The position numbers and the translations under genes are program-made. Under the pieces are notes generated by a model. That model made no database searches, was not told where the DNA came from, and saw nothing but the letters and a program-made list of their open reading frames with translations. Source: Bacteriovoracaceae bacterium (GTDB lineage Bacteria > Bdellovibrionota > Bacteriovoracia > Bacteriovoracales > Bacteriovoracaceae). Taken from it: 64,000 bases of DNA. Shown piece by piece: positions 43,990 through 52,140 of this stretch (positions within the stretch are counted from its first letter, which is position 1; each line of letters opens with the position of its first letter). Where the stretch lies: positions 27,014 through 91,013 of the forward strand of contig JAIEMA010000064.1 in NCBI GenBank assembly GCA_019752535.1, in the 5' to 3' direction.

Positions 43990-44298
43990 TTCAGCTGGCA
44001 TTTCATCTTCATGATCTGAAAATACATTATAAACAGAGTTAATACTGTGAGCGCTAAAGCTCCAGTTTTCTGTGTGGCCTTTGACTTCATATTCCGGAAG
44101 TGTTTTTTGAAAGTCTTTAATCATGGCATCGATCTGATTGGCATCAAAGTCTGTATCATCGGTGTGCCACATAATTCCTGAGAGCTCGATCTCATAGCCG
44201 TGACACTGATACTGAAGCAGAGAGGAGTCGACTCGATGACGGGCCATGATGTGTCGGATCTCTTTATTGACTTCAAAGCGTGTGAGTTTATGTTTCAT
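43969..44298 (-). CDS. Hypothetical protein
   Basis: 109 residues, acidic, no signal peptide or membrane segment. The middle reads YQCHGYEIELSGIMWHTDD and later EYEVKGHTENWSFS, an alternating strand-helix-strand pattern loosely like a BON domain, but I do not recognise the family. The 3' end overlaps the GT4 gene by 21 bases in convergent orientation. No clear ribosome binding site precedes the ATG. Confidence 0.55.
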   Translation of the reverse strand: MKHKLTRFEVNKEIRHIMARHRVDSSLLQYQCHGYEIELSGIMWHTDDTDFDANQIDAMIKDFQKTLPEYEVKGHTENWSFSAHSINSVYNVFSDHEDEMPAELEGDKL

Positions 44299-44400
44299 GG
44301 GTTAAGTATTAAGCCAAGTTTAACAAATATGAAAAAACAGGGACTTGGCTATTTTACAAACAATCTTGTTTGAACCTGATTTCGGGGTTATAACGCATTT

Positions 44401-45045
44401 ATGAAAATATTTATCCTCATACTTTTGGCAATCTCTCAGGCCCATGCAGCAAGTGTGCTTTTTATTGGAGATTCCCATTCGGTTGGCCCCTTTGGTTGGG
44501 AGATGGATCGCTTGATTCGCACGATTCCAGGAGTCACCCAAACAGCGAGCTATGCTTCATGCGGCTCGATCGCTCAATGGTGGGTGACGGGAAAAAGTAC
44601 TCCCTGTGGCTATTGGGAACATCAGGGCCATCAAGCGGCGATAAGTCTCAAAACGGGGCCTACTCCTATTTTTTCGGATCTCCTTCAAAAGCATAAGCCA
44701 AGTGTCGTCGTGGTCGAGCTCTCTGGAAATTACATGGGATACTCGGATTCATTCTCTGTTGATGACATGAGAGCGATGGCGCAAAAAATAAAAGCTATCG
44801 GAGCAAAGTGTCTTTGGATTTCAACGCCAAAAACGCGCGTGAATCCTGATCGTATTTTGCGTTTAGTTCCCCTGGTTCATGAAGCCGTGGGTGATGTGTG
44901 CGAAGTCTTTGAGAGTCATCTTGTGACTGAGTATCCGGCCACAGGTGGTGATGGAACTCACTATTGGTTTGCTGCAGGAATTCCGATTGCTAAGTCTTGG
45001 GCGAAAGCAGCGAGTCTGAGGCTTGAAGCTTTATTTTTTCCTTAA
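44401..45045 (+). CDS. Exported SGNH/GDSL-like hydrolase
   Basis: 214 residues with a cleavable-looking signal peptide (KIFILILLAISQAHAAS). SVLFIGDSHSVGPFG is the GDS block with the nucleophile Ser, VVVVELSGNYMG supplies the third block, and GGDGTHYWFAAG has the catalytic Asp-x-x-His-like end. Likely a periplasmic or secreted esterase or acyl hydrolase, perhaps acting on acylated glycans made nearby. The substrate is unknown. Confidence 0.78.
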   Translation: MKIFILILLAISQAHAASVLFIGDSHSVGPFGWEMDRLIRTIPGVTQTASYASCGSIAQWWVTGKSTPCGYWEHQGHQAAISLKTGPTPIFSDLLQKHKPSVVVVELSGNYMGYSDSFSVDDMRAMAQKIKAIGAKCLWISTPKTRVNPDRILRLVPLVHEAVGDVCEVFESHLVTEYPATGGDGTHYWFAAGIPIAKSWAKAASLRLEALFFP

Positions 45046-45469
45046 TCCCCCCATCAATATAAATCAGATTTTCGATATGGGTCGCTAGCATGCCTGCATC
45101 TTTCGGATGGGCCAGAAGCCCCGTTACAGAATGGATAATGAGTTTTTGAATTTCCTTCCCCACAATTGAGACGACAGGAATCTTTAAAGCGAAAGCCTTG
45201 AGAGTGAGATCTATAAAGCTCTTATCTTCTTGAGTGAGAAGAAGAGCATCGATGCCTTCCAAATGATCGCTCTCGTGAAAATGAATCTTTGGATGAGTGG
45301 GAATTTTTTTTTGGAACTTCTCAGCTCCTTTCAAAACAAAATGTAAATCTGCGTGATGAAGCGTGAGCTCATGAATGACCGCTAGAAGTGTTTCCAGGTG
45401 TTTGGTTTTAACTGGAGCTAAAACGACACGGGATTCTTTTGGGATTTTTAAAAGCTCTCGAATATCCAT
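44990..45469 (-). CDS. Glycosyltransferase-like GT-B C-terminal domain, probably truncated
   Basis: 159 residues that look like only the donor half of a GT4 protein: SRVVLAPVKTKHLETLLAVI, LHFVLKGAEKFQKK, IDALLLTQEDKSFIDLTLKA and IPVVSIVGKEIQKLI, in which the usual catalytic E-x7-E is degenerate. No acceptor domain precedes it. It starts at the stop of the next minus-strand gene and its 3' end overlaps the SGNH gene by 56 bases. It may be a remnant or a non-catalytic partner. Confidence 0.5.
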   Translation of the reverse strand: MDIRELLKIPKESRVVLAPVKTKHLETLLAVIHELTLHHADLHFVLKGAEKFQKKIPTHPKIHFHESDHLEGIDALLLTQEDKSFIDLTLKAFALKIPVVSIVGKEIQKLIIHSVTGLLAHPKDAGMLATHIENLIYIDGGIKEKIKLQASDSLLSPKT

Positions 45470-46215
45470 TAGAAATAAAGCCTCGCCCCTAGCAGCATAC
45501 CATTGATTCGCTCATTATCTTGCACACCTGTTGAGATTCGTTTAGCTGTGTTGAGTTGCTGCTGATAATAAGCATAAACTCTTAAAATCGAGAGCTCCCA
45601 AAAAAATCCCCAATGATAATCCATCGCGGTCACCTTGTGCGTTTCGGTTGTGGCAGAATTGAGTTGGCGAAATTTTCCTTCAATGCCCATGTGTCTAAAA
45701 ATATATAGATTTGAGAGAGCGCCATAAAAAGTTTGAGAGTAGTTTCCATAATAGGTGTGATCAGATTTTTCTTGGCCACCTAAAATAGTGAGATGTGTTG
45801 ATTGGGTAGAAGAGCCCAATAAGCGCAAAAAAACAGTGCCTGCATCTTTTTGCCAATACTGATCTTTATTGGCGATTTTCATTTGATCTCGAGAGATTCC
45901 AATTCCTAAGCTTCCTACAAAAATCTGGACTCCACCGCCGGCCAGTTTGAAATCATCATCATCAGCATTTGTCCCATCTCTCTTCCATGAGGGAGCTCCA
46001 CCATGGATATCGAGAATCAATTCAAACATAGGGCCTTTTTTCCGATTCCAAGATAGCCACAAGTCTTGAGCTTTGCGTTTTCTCTTCTGTGCAAAAACAT
46101 CTTCAAGCGTCCAACGTCTTTGAATCTTCTCTTTATGTTTGGCCATAACCGGCCCATAGACACTTTGTGCCTGGGCAGAACTTAAACAAAGAAAGAAACT
46201 CAACAGCCAAATCAT
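45469..46215 (-). CDS. Hypothetical exported protein, probable outer-membrane beta-barrel
   Basis: 248 residues with a short signal peptide (MIWLLSFFLCLSSAQAQS). The mature part alternates polar and hydrophobic residues in short strands and ends in an aromatic residue (LLGARLYF), as outer-membrane barrels do. A Lys/Arg-rich stretch (residues 30-55) follows the signal. No recognised family. It overlaps the start of the downstream GT fragment by one base. Confidence 0.6.
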   Translation of the reverse strand: MIWLLSFFLCLSSAQAQSVYGPVMAKHKEKIQRRWTLEDVFAQKRKRKAQDLWLSWNRKKGPMFELILDIHGGAPSWKRDGTNADDDDFKLAGGGVQIFVGSLGIGISRDQMKIANKDQYWQKDAGTVFLRLLGSSTQSTHLTILGGQEKSDHTYYGNYSQTFYGALSNLYIFRHMGIEGKFRQLNSATTETHKVTAMDYHWGFFWELSILRVYAYYQQQLNTAKRISTGVQDNERINGMLLGARLYF

Positions 46216-46260
46216 TGTCTAAGAATAAGTTCTTTATCCACAGGGAACAAGGCTGACATA

Positions 46261-46923
46261 ATGGAGATTATGAAAAACATAGTGATCATCGGCGCAAGCC
46301 ACGGAATTGGGGCTTCAATACTGACAAAACTCAGTGGCCATCAAGTTTTCCCTTTTTCAAGAAGTGAGACCCCACCCTTTGACGTCCTCACACAAGATCT
46401 TCCCCTTGATGGTTTGCCAGAGGTGATTGATGGTGTTGTGTATTGCCCAGGTTCGATCAACTTGAAGCCTTTTCACCTGCTTAAGAATGAAGATTTTGAA
46501 ATGGAGTGGCAGCTCAATTTTATGGGCGCCGTCAAAGTCTTGCGCACCCTCTATCCCCGTCTAAAAAAGTCCGAGATGGCGTCTGTGGTTTTGTTTAGTA
46601 CTGTCGCAGTTCAAAATGGTATGCCTTATCACGCTTCAATTGCTGCAGCGAAAGGTGCCATTGAGGGGCTCACTCGTTCGCTGGCCAGTGAATGGGCCCC
46701 AAAAATCCGAGTCAATGCGATTGCCCCCTCATTAGTCGAAACTCCCTTGAGTGCAAAACTCACGGCTAATGCCAAAATTAAAGAGCAATCTATTGAGAAG
46801 CATCCTTTAAAGAGAATTGGGACTCCTGAAGATATCGCTTCTGCTGCTGTATATTTGCTCTCAGATGAGTCATCTTGGATGACTGGACAAATACTGGCCG
46901 TAGATGGAGGGATGTCTTTATAA
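46261..46923 (+). CDS. Short-chain dehydrogenase/reductase
   Basis: 220 residues: VIIGASHGIGASI cofactor loop, catalytic Ser in LFSTVAVQNGMPY, and a Lys four residues after His in the usual Tyr position (YHASIAAAKGAIEG has Y at a shifted place). It ends SSWMTGQILAVDGGM, typical of FabG-like SDRs. AAGG lies eight bases before ATG 46261; an ATG at 46270 is also possible. Substrate unknown. It is followed at once by the cyclic-nucleotide-binding-domain gene and queC. Confidence 0.82.
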   Translation: MEIMKNIVIIGASHGIGASILTKLSGHQVFPFSRSETPPFDVLTQDLPLDGLPEVIDGVVYCPGSINLKPFHLLKNEDFEMEWQLNFMGAVKVLRTLYPRLKKSEMASVVLFSTVAVQNGMPYHASIAAAKGAIEGLTRSLASEWAPKIRVNAIAPSLVETPLSAKLTANAKIKEQSIEKHPLKRIGTPEDIASAAVYLLSDESSWMTGQILAVDGGMSL

Positions 46924-46930
46924 TAAAGGC

Positions 46931-47386
46931 ATGATCAATCTCGATTTATTTCAAGGCATCCGTTTTTTTGAAGCTTTCCCTAAAGAGCAGCTGGAGGAGA
47001 TTCTTCCTTTAACTGAAAGAAAGTCATTCAAAGACCAAGAGACTATTTTAAAACAAGGTCAGTTGAACCTTGATCTTTTTTTTCTTCTCACTGGTGCAGT
47101 CGATATAAAGATTGATGGTCAATACGTGGCTTCTCTCTCCTCTCATGGACAAGTCTTCGGTGAGATGTCGATCGCCAATCACACGACATGCACGGCGACT
47201 GTAACTGCAAAGGGTGAAACAACCATGATGATGCTTAATTTTGAAGAGTTAAAACAATCACTTTCAAATGAGAAGAGAGATGGTGTGTTGAAAAACTTCT
47301 ATCAGGCGACTGCAGAAATCCTCGCAAGAAAATTAGTGAGCACCAATCAGCTCGCCAAAACTTATCGAGCTGAGCATGGCGCTTAA
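46931..47386 (+). CDS. Cyclic-nucleotide-binding-domain protein, phosphate-binding Arg absent
   Basis: About 151 residues forming one CNB domain: RFFEAFPKEQLEEILPL, GQLNLDLFFLLTGAVDI and the cassette GQVFGEMSIANHTTCTATV. In true cAMP binders the cassette has an Arg before the A-T-V segment; here that position is Cys, so nucleotide binding is doubtful. There is no DNA-binding domain. The start is ambiguous: ATG 46931 fits the fold, and ATG 46904 inside the SDR gene adds nine residues. It overlaps queC by 11 bases. Confidence 0.75.
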   Translation: MINLDLFQGIRFFEAFPKEQLEEILPLTERKSFKDQETILKQGQLNLDLFFLLTGAVDIKIDGQYVASLSSHGQVFGEMSIANHTTCTATVTAKGETTMMMLNFEELKQSLSNEKRDGVLKNFYQATAEILARKLVSTNQLAKTYRAEHGA

Positions 47387-48071
47387 AAAGAAAGCTGTTG
47401 TCGTTCTCTCTGGCGGAATGGACTCAAGTCTCTGTTTGGCTTTAGCTTCAAAAGAATTTGGTCCTCAAAATGTTTTAGCTCTCTCTTTTGATTACTCTCA
47501 ACGCCACAGCATTGAGCTTTCTCAAGCTAAAAAAATCGCCGCTCATTTTAAAGTTGATCATGTGGTGTTGGAAATTAAAGCTCTCGCCCAAATCACCGAG
47601 AGTGCCCTTTTAAATAAAAATGAAATTACTCATAAGTCAGGTGAAGCCCCCAACACTATGGTGATCGGCCGCAATGGACTCATGGCCCGTCTGGCCGGCA
47701 TTCATGCACACTCACTTGGGGCTGATTGTATTTATATGGGCGTGATGGAGCTTGAGTCGGCGAACTCTGGTTATCGTGACTGCTCTCGTGAATATATGGA
47801 TTTGATTGAAAAAGCGCTTCGGATGGATTTTGCCTCATCAACTTTTGAAATCCGCACACCGCTAATGAGAATGAATAAAGAAGAGACCATGGAGCTCGCT
47901 CATTCGTTAGGAGTGATTGAATTTCTCTTAGAGAATACCGTGACTTGTTATGAGGGAATTCTTCATGAAGGATGCTTAAAGTGTCCGGCCTGTAAACTTC
48001 GCAATTCTGGCGTCAGGGCCTTTATAATAAAGCACCCTGACGTGAATTTTTCTTGGAAAACTAAAATCTAA
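47376..48071 (+). CDS. queC: 7-cyano-7-deazaguanine synthase
   Basis: 231 residues. PP-loop VVVLSGGMDSSLCLAL at the N-terminus and the C-terminal zinc site CYEGILHEGCLKCPACKLR (four Cys) are diagnostic of QueC. It converts carboxy-deazaguanine to preQ0 with ATP and ammonia, for queuosine or deazaguanine-modified nucleic acids. Other que genes are not in the window. It overlaps the upstream gene by 11 bases and the convergent next gene by four. Confidence 0.95.
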   Translation: MALKKKAVVVLSGGMDSSLCLALASKEFGPQNVLALSFDYSQRHSIELSQAKKIAAHFKVDHVVLEIKALAQITESALLNKNEITHKSGEAPNTMVIGRNGLMARLAGIHAHSLGADCIYMGVMELESANSGYRDCSREYMDLIEKALRMDFASSTFEIRTPLMRMNKEETMELAHSLGVIEFLLENTVTCYEGILHEGCLKCPACKLRNSGVRAFIIKHPDVNFSWKTKI

Positions 48072-48607
48072 TCGAGATCAAGACTTTCTTGTAAATCACC
48101 CCAAAGCTCAGAGAGCTCACGGCGGTATTTTTGACCTTCTTCCATCCACACATCTTTATCCTTACGAGTGCCCTCATCGGCGACCCACTCATCAAGAAGA
48201 AGCAAGTGATCTTCCATCTCATCGAGAAGTGCCCCGACTTGATCATCTTGATCATCGACTGAAACTCCAGCCAGTGTGAGTCCCATTAAAAAGAAATCTC
48301 CCAGTCTTCCAACTTCTTCAATTTCTTCTTTAAGAGTTGGCCCCTTCACATCTAAGAGTTGAGCTCTTCTTTTTTTAAGATTCTTTTCAATATCTTTCCA
48401 TGTGGCCTGGATTTCTTTTTCAACCGCCGCGCGAGCGGCGGGAGTTTCAAACTTCACTGGTGTTTGAGAATCTTCCATGAATAATTCACGCAAGGCTTTA
48501 TGAAAGGGCATCGGATCATCGGCCGTCATGGCACCGATACAAAAAGCCTGGATCGAACGCTCACTCATTCCGATATCACATTGAGAGAGAACTTGAGATA
48601 GTGACAT
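48068..48607 (-). CDS. Hypothetical protein, possibly UPF0149/YecA-like
   Basis: 179 residues, strongly acidic and helical. The start (SIQAFCIGAMTADDPMPFHK) and a later FLMGLTLAGVSVDDQDDQ recall the two repeats of UPF0149 (YecA/YgfB) proteins, but the match is weak and from memory. No signal or membrane segment. The start follows the nitroreductase stop directly, so they are probably cotranscribed. Confidence 0.5.
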   Translation of the reverse strand: MSLSQVLSQCDIGMSERSIQAFCIGAMTADDPMPFHKALRELFMEDSQTPVKFETPAARAAVEKEIQATWKDIEKNLKKRRAQLLDVKGPTLKEEIEEVGRLGDFFLMGLTLAGVSVDDQDDQVGALLDEMEDHLLLLDEWVADEGTRKDKDVWMEEGQKYRRELSELWGDLQESLDLD

Positions 48608-49393
48608 TTAAACCTCTTTGATAAATTGAGTAGAAGGGAAGCGGACTCGAGGTCCATAAACGCCATTGTTGCCGCGTTTACCGACGCTAATCACCATAGT
48701 CACTTCATCACTTCTCTTTAAGTTTAATAGTTTTTTTACTTTTCTTGAATCAAATCCTTCCATTGGACAGGTATCAAATCCATGGGCCGCCATTCCCAGC
48801 ATGAAATTCTCGCAGGCAAGGGCACAACTCTTTGAAGCCCAGAGCGCCATTCCCTTGTGATCGGTAGGCTCACGTGGGGTCACGGCCGTGAAGCCTCTAA
48901 AGAAGAACAAAACTTTTTTAATATAACCAAAAAGGCTCAATGGCCCTTGAGTGTAAACAAAGGGAGCGAGTTTTTGATAATAAGCCCATGCTGATTTGGG
49001 AATTTTTTGGCCTTGCGCTTCTGCAGTCTTAAAAGTCTCCACCATTTGTTTGGCGTGTTTTTTCCAATGTGAAGGTCTGGCGACTGCGACAATTAATTCT
49101 TGCGCCGTTTTTGCGGCTGGCTGATTGAAACAATACTTAGCTAATTCTTTTTTCTTCTCAGGATTTCTCACCCAATAAAATTCCCAGCACTGAAGGTTTG
49201 AGGAGTTGGGCGCCATGAGTGTCCACTCCAAAACTTCACGCATGACCCGCTCTGGGACGGGGGTTTGATCATAAACGCGCACACTTCGGCGGGCCTCAAG
49301 AATACGGGCAAAGGCTTGTGGGTCTGTCGCAGGGGCCACCTCTCGGTAACCTAATTCTGGGACCTTAGAAAAGATTTCACTGGACTCACTCAT
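48608..49393 (-). CDS. Nitroreductase family protein
   Basis: About 261 residues. The FMN-binding start ARILEARRSVRVYDQTPVPE and VLEWTLMAPNSSNLQCWEFY are typical, as are ALACENFMLGMAAHGFDTCP and the closing VISVGKRGNNG. It is an FMN-dependent NAD(P)H oxidoreductase of unknown physiological substrate. I chose ATG 49393 because AGGAG lies about six bases upstream; the longer frame to 49471 has no comparable site. Confidence 0.87.
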   Translation of the reverse strand: MSESSEIFSKVPELGYREVAPATDPQAFARILEARRSVRVYDQTPVPERVMREVLEWTLMAPNSSNLQCWEFYWVRNPEKKKELAKYCFNQPAAKTAQELIVAVARPSHWKKHAKQMVETFKTAEAQGQKIPKSAWAYYQKLAPFVYTQGPLSLFGYIKKVLFFFRGFTAVTPREPTDHKGMALWASKSCALACENFMLGMAAHGFDTCPMEGFDSRKVKKLLNLKRSDEVTMVISVGKRGNNGVYGPRVRFPSTQFIKEV

Positions 49394-49469
49394 CACTTCT
49401 CCTAGAAAATTTACAGCCTTTGGGGCTTTTATCACTTTCAAATCATCATTTGTTCTAGGATACGTCAGC

Positions 49470-50306
49470 ATGAAAAATCTGGTCTCATTTTTTTCAATTA
49501 TCTATTACGCAACGAAGATTTTGTTGATGGTTTTCCTCGTCCAGTGGTGGTTAGGGGATGCTTTCGCTGCGGATAACCTAGCTGTGTCGAGTCAAGAAGC
49601 CGCGGCTCTAGAGTCTCAACGTGAAATACTCAACCTTTTGGGTGATGGGACATTTGAATTTAAACAAACCATTAACTGTACCAAGCTTGAAATGGGCAGT
49701 GATCCAGTCAGGGCCACTCGTGGCAGTACAAAGTTTTATCGCTGTCCTGATTTAACGATCAGTTTCCCTCAGCCCGATTCAACGGGCATGAATGGCTGGA
49801 ATGGTTATTGTGGGCAGGTGGCCGTGAGTAATATGTCTGCGATGTACTGTGCGAGATCAATGTCACCCCAAACGATTGATCAATATGCCACAGATATGAC
49901 TCCTGGTAACAGACCGGGAACTAATCATCGTGCGCTGAAGAAAATTTTTTCTGAGTCTTCAAAGTATTGTCCTGAAGGAAGCTGGAAGAGTCATTCACCT
50001 TGGACGGCCAATGGATTTATCGAAGGTCTCAAAGACTCGCTTTGGAGAGGTCCAGGTAAAGTTCAGAGAAAGAGATCAAACGGAAAAAATATCAATATCT
50101 CACCCGTGGCTATTTTATTATCAGCTGGGCCCACAACTCTTCATTGGGTCACTCTCGTTGATTTTGTCCAAAATGAGGATGATAAATACGGCTGTGATGC
50201 TCTGATGAATACTTGGGGTAATCAGAAACTCATGACTTGTGAAAATCTTGTGAAATATGGAGCTACTTTTCTTTTTGGTTACCAGTATCTTTCGTTTGAG
50301 CTTTAA
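49470..50306 (+). CDS. Exported papain-fold (C39-like) peptidase candidate
   Basis: 278 residues. An N-terminal signal/anchor (about residues 8-34, ending DAFAAD) precedes a domain with a Cys-His-Asn arrangement. The Cys is in GWNGYCGQVAVSNMSAMY near residue 113, the His in TTLHWVTLVDF near residue 226 and the Asn in DALMNTWGN near residue 248. That order and spacing fit peptidase C39-like papain folds. It could be a secreted protease, a transglutaminase-like enzyme or a toxin-like factor. Its end overlaps the convergent glycosyltransferase gene by 44 bases. Confidence 0.55.
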   Translation: MKNLVSFFSIIYYATKILLMVFLVQWWLGDAFAADNLAVSSQEAAALESQREILNLLGDGTFEFKQTINCTKLEMGSDPVRATRGSTKFYRCPDLTISFPQPDSTGMNGWNGYCGQVAVSNMSAMYCARSMSPQTIDQYATDMTPGNRPGTNHRALKKIFSESSKYCPEGSWKSHSPWTANGFIEGLKDSLWRGPGKVQRKRSNGKNINISPVAILLSAGPTTLHWVTLVDFVQNEDDKYGCDALMNTWGNQKLMTCENLVKYGATFLFGYQYLSFEL

Positions 50307-51081
50307 ACGGATCATAGAGCGTTTCTCCGGCCTGCATGCGCCAAATCTTAAGCGCCCTCATAAAATTATTATAAGAACTTAAAAGTGAAACCACGAGTCC
50401 GTGTGTCCCATCGAGAAATCCTAAGCGCAGAACATAGTGACGCAAAAATCTTCCGAGCGGACGAAAAACGATATAGCCCCAACCAATACGACGATTAGTT
50501 TTTTTGAATTTCTCCACGCGATCCATCGCTCCCCAAGTGGTGTAGCGATCAGCTTTTTTGAGATAGCTCATCAGATCGGTGTACGTGTAGTGGAGAATCT
50601 TGTTTTGAAGCTTTGATATACTTCCCTGAGCGATCACTTCCGCATGCACCTTAAGGTCCTGGTACTTACAAAGATCGCGCTTAAAGAGGCGAATGACTTT
50701 ATCAGACTGCCAGCCCGAGTAATTGATTCTCTTGCCCATAAAGTGATTGGCCCGATAGATCCAGAAGGCCACATGACTTGTGCCCCTTTTCACAATCTCT
50801 TTGATTTCCCTTTCAAGCTCAGGAGTCGAGCGCTCGTCGGCATCGAGAAGAAAAATCCAAGGGTGACTAGCTTGAGGGATGGCCCAGTTTTTCTGAGAAG
50901 CTGAATAGCCATACTCACGCTGAATCACTTTTGCCCCTTGGGCTTTAGCAATCTCGATCGTTTTGTCCGTACTGAAAGAGTCAACGACTAGGATTTCATC
51001 GGCCCAGCGCACAGAATTAATCGCTTCGGCGATGTGCTTCTCTTCATTAAAAGTAGGAATGATGGCCGTGATTTTTTCCAT
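50263..51081 (-). CDS. GT2 glycosyltransferase (WaaE/KdtX-like, lipopolysaccharide core)
   Basis: 272 residues. ITAIIPTFNEEKHIAEAI, ILVVDSFSTDKT, SQKNWAIPQASHPWIFLLDADER and FRPLGRFLRHYVLRLGFLDG are characteristic of the WaaE-type beta-1,4-glucosyltransferase group of lipopolysaccharide-core enzymes. It acts on the cytoplasmic side of the inner membrane. Its start is 22 bases from the divergent heptosyltransferase-like gene, which supports a core role. Confidence 0.86.
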   Translation of the reverse strand: MEKITAIIPTFNEEKHIAEAINSVRWADEILVVDSFSTDKTIEIAKAQGAKVIQREYGYSASQKNWAIPQASHPWIFLLDADERSTPELEREIKEIVKRGTSHVAFWIYRANHFMGKRINYSGWQSDKVIRLFKRDLCKYQDLKVHAEVIAQGSISKLQNKILHYTYTDLMSYLKKADRYTTWGAMDRVEKFKKTNRRIGWGYIVFRPLGRFLRHYVLRLGFLDGTHGLVVSLLSSYNNFMRALKIWRMQAGETLYDPFKAQTKDTGNQKEK

Positions 51082-51102
51082 AGTGTAAACTCATCCTATC
51101 GT

Positions 51103-52140
51103 ATGACGCAGATTCAATCAAAACCTATTCTCATCATTCAAACCGCCTTTATTGGGGATACGATTTTAGCAAGCTCTTTTGCCCATTCGGTTCATGAAAA
51201 ATTCCCTAACGCTCCTTTGCATTTTGTCCTGAGAAAGGGCAATGAGTCCGTTATTCAGGGGCTGCCTTTCATTGAGAAGGTATGGATATGGGATAAATCT
51301 CAGGGAAAAGTGAAATCCCTGATTGCTCTGATTAAGGCGTTAAGAGAAATTGAATTTTTTGCGGTTTTAAATATTCACCGCCATTTTAATTCAGGGCTTA
51401 TCACCGCTTTGATGAAAGCCAAAAATAAAATTGGCTTTAAGCAAAACCCTCTCTCCTTTTTTTATACTAAAAAAATAAATCATCAAATTCCTCATGTAGT
51501 GAGTAAGCGCGCTTGGCATGAAGTGCAGCGAAATTTGCAACTCTTGCAGGCCTTGGCCCCCGATTTTCCCATGCCCATGAAAACTCAAGGACTCAACCCG
51601 CATTTACCGATTGAAAAAAAGCACGAAGAGAAAGTCTCTCAATACAAGATTCATCCCTTTGTCGTCGTGGCTCCAGCCTCTGTTTGGTTCACCAAGCAAT
51701 GGGAAGAATCAAGTTATATTGAACTCGTGCGTGAGCTCTCAAAAAACTATCAAGTGCTCTTGATCGGAGGCCCTGGTGATAAAGAGCTGTGTGATAAAGT
51801 GAAAGCGGACACAACGGCGATTAATCTTTGTGGAAAACTCAATTTATTAGAATCAGCTGCCCTCATGAAAGGGGCTCAGCGTGTGTTTGTGAATGACTCA
51901 GGCCCTTTGCATTTAGCGAGCGCTGTGAATGCTAAAACCACTACGATGTTCTGTGCTACCATTCCTGAATTTGGATACGGGCCACTGGCCGATGAAGCGA
52001 TTGTTTTAGAGAGTCCTGAAAAATTAGACTGCAGGCCTTGTGGGCTCCATGGGCACACGAGTTGTCCCAAGGGTCATTTTAAGTGTGCCAAAAATATTAC
52101 GGTTGATATGGCGCTCGCGACTTTATCCCAGAAGCATTGA
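51103..52140 (+). CDS. waaF: GT9 heptosyltransferase (WaaF-like)
   Basis: About 345 residues. ILIIQTAFIGDTILASSFAH at the N-terminus, FVVVAPASVWFTKQWE at the donor site, and RVFVNDSGPLHLASAVNAKT are the WaaF/WaaC signature set. The Cys-containing CRPCGLHGHTSCPKG tail is frequent in this family. I chose ATG 51103 as the protein start, because the longer frame overlaps the divergent gene. It adds heptose to lipopolysaccharide inner core. The 3' end overlaps the helicase gene by 18 bases. Confidence 0.87.
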   Translation: MTQIQSKPILIIQTAFIGDTILASSFAHSVHEKFPNAPLHFVLRKGNESVIQGLPFIEKVWIWDKSQGKVKSLIALIKALREIEFFAVLNIHRHFNSGLITALMKAKNKIGFKQNPLSFFYTKKINHQIPHVVSKRAWHEVQRNLQLLQALAPDFPMPMKTQGLNPHLPIEKKHEEKVSQYKIHPFVVVAPASVWFTKQWEESSYIELVRELSKNYQVLLIGGPGDKELCDKVKADTTAINLCGKLNLLESAALMKGAQRVFVNDSGPLHLASAVNAKTTTMFCATIPEFGYGPLADEAIVLESPEKLDCRPCGLHGHTSCPKGHFKCAKNITVDMALATLSQKH

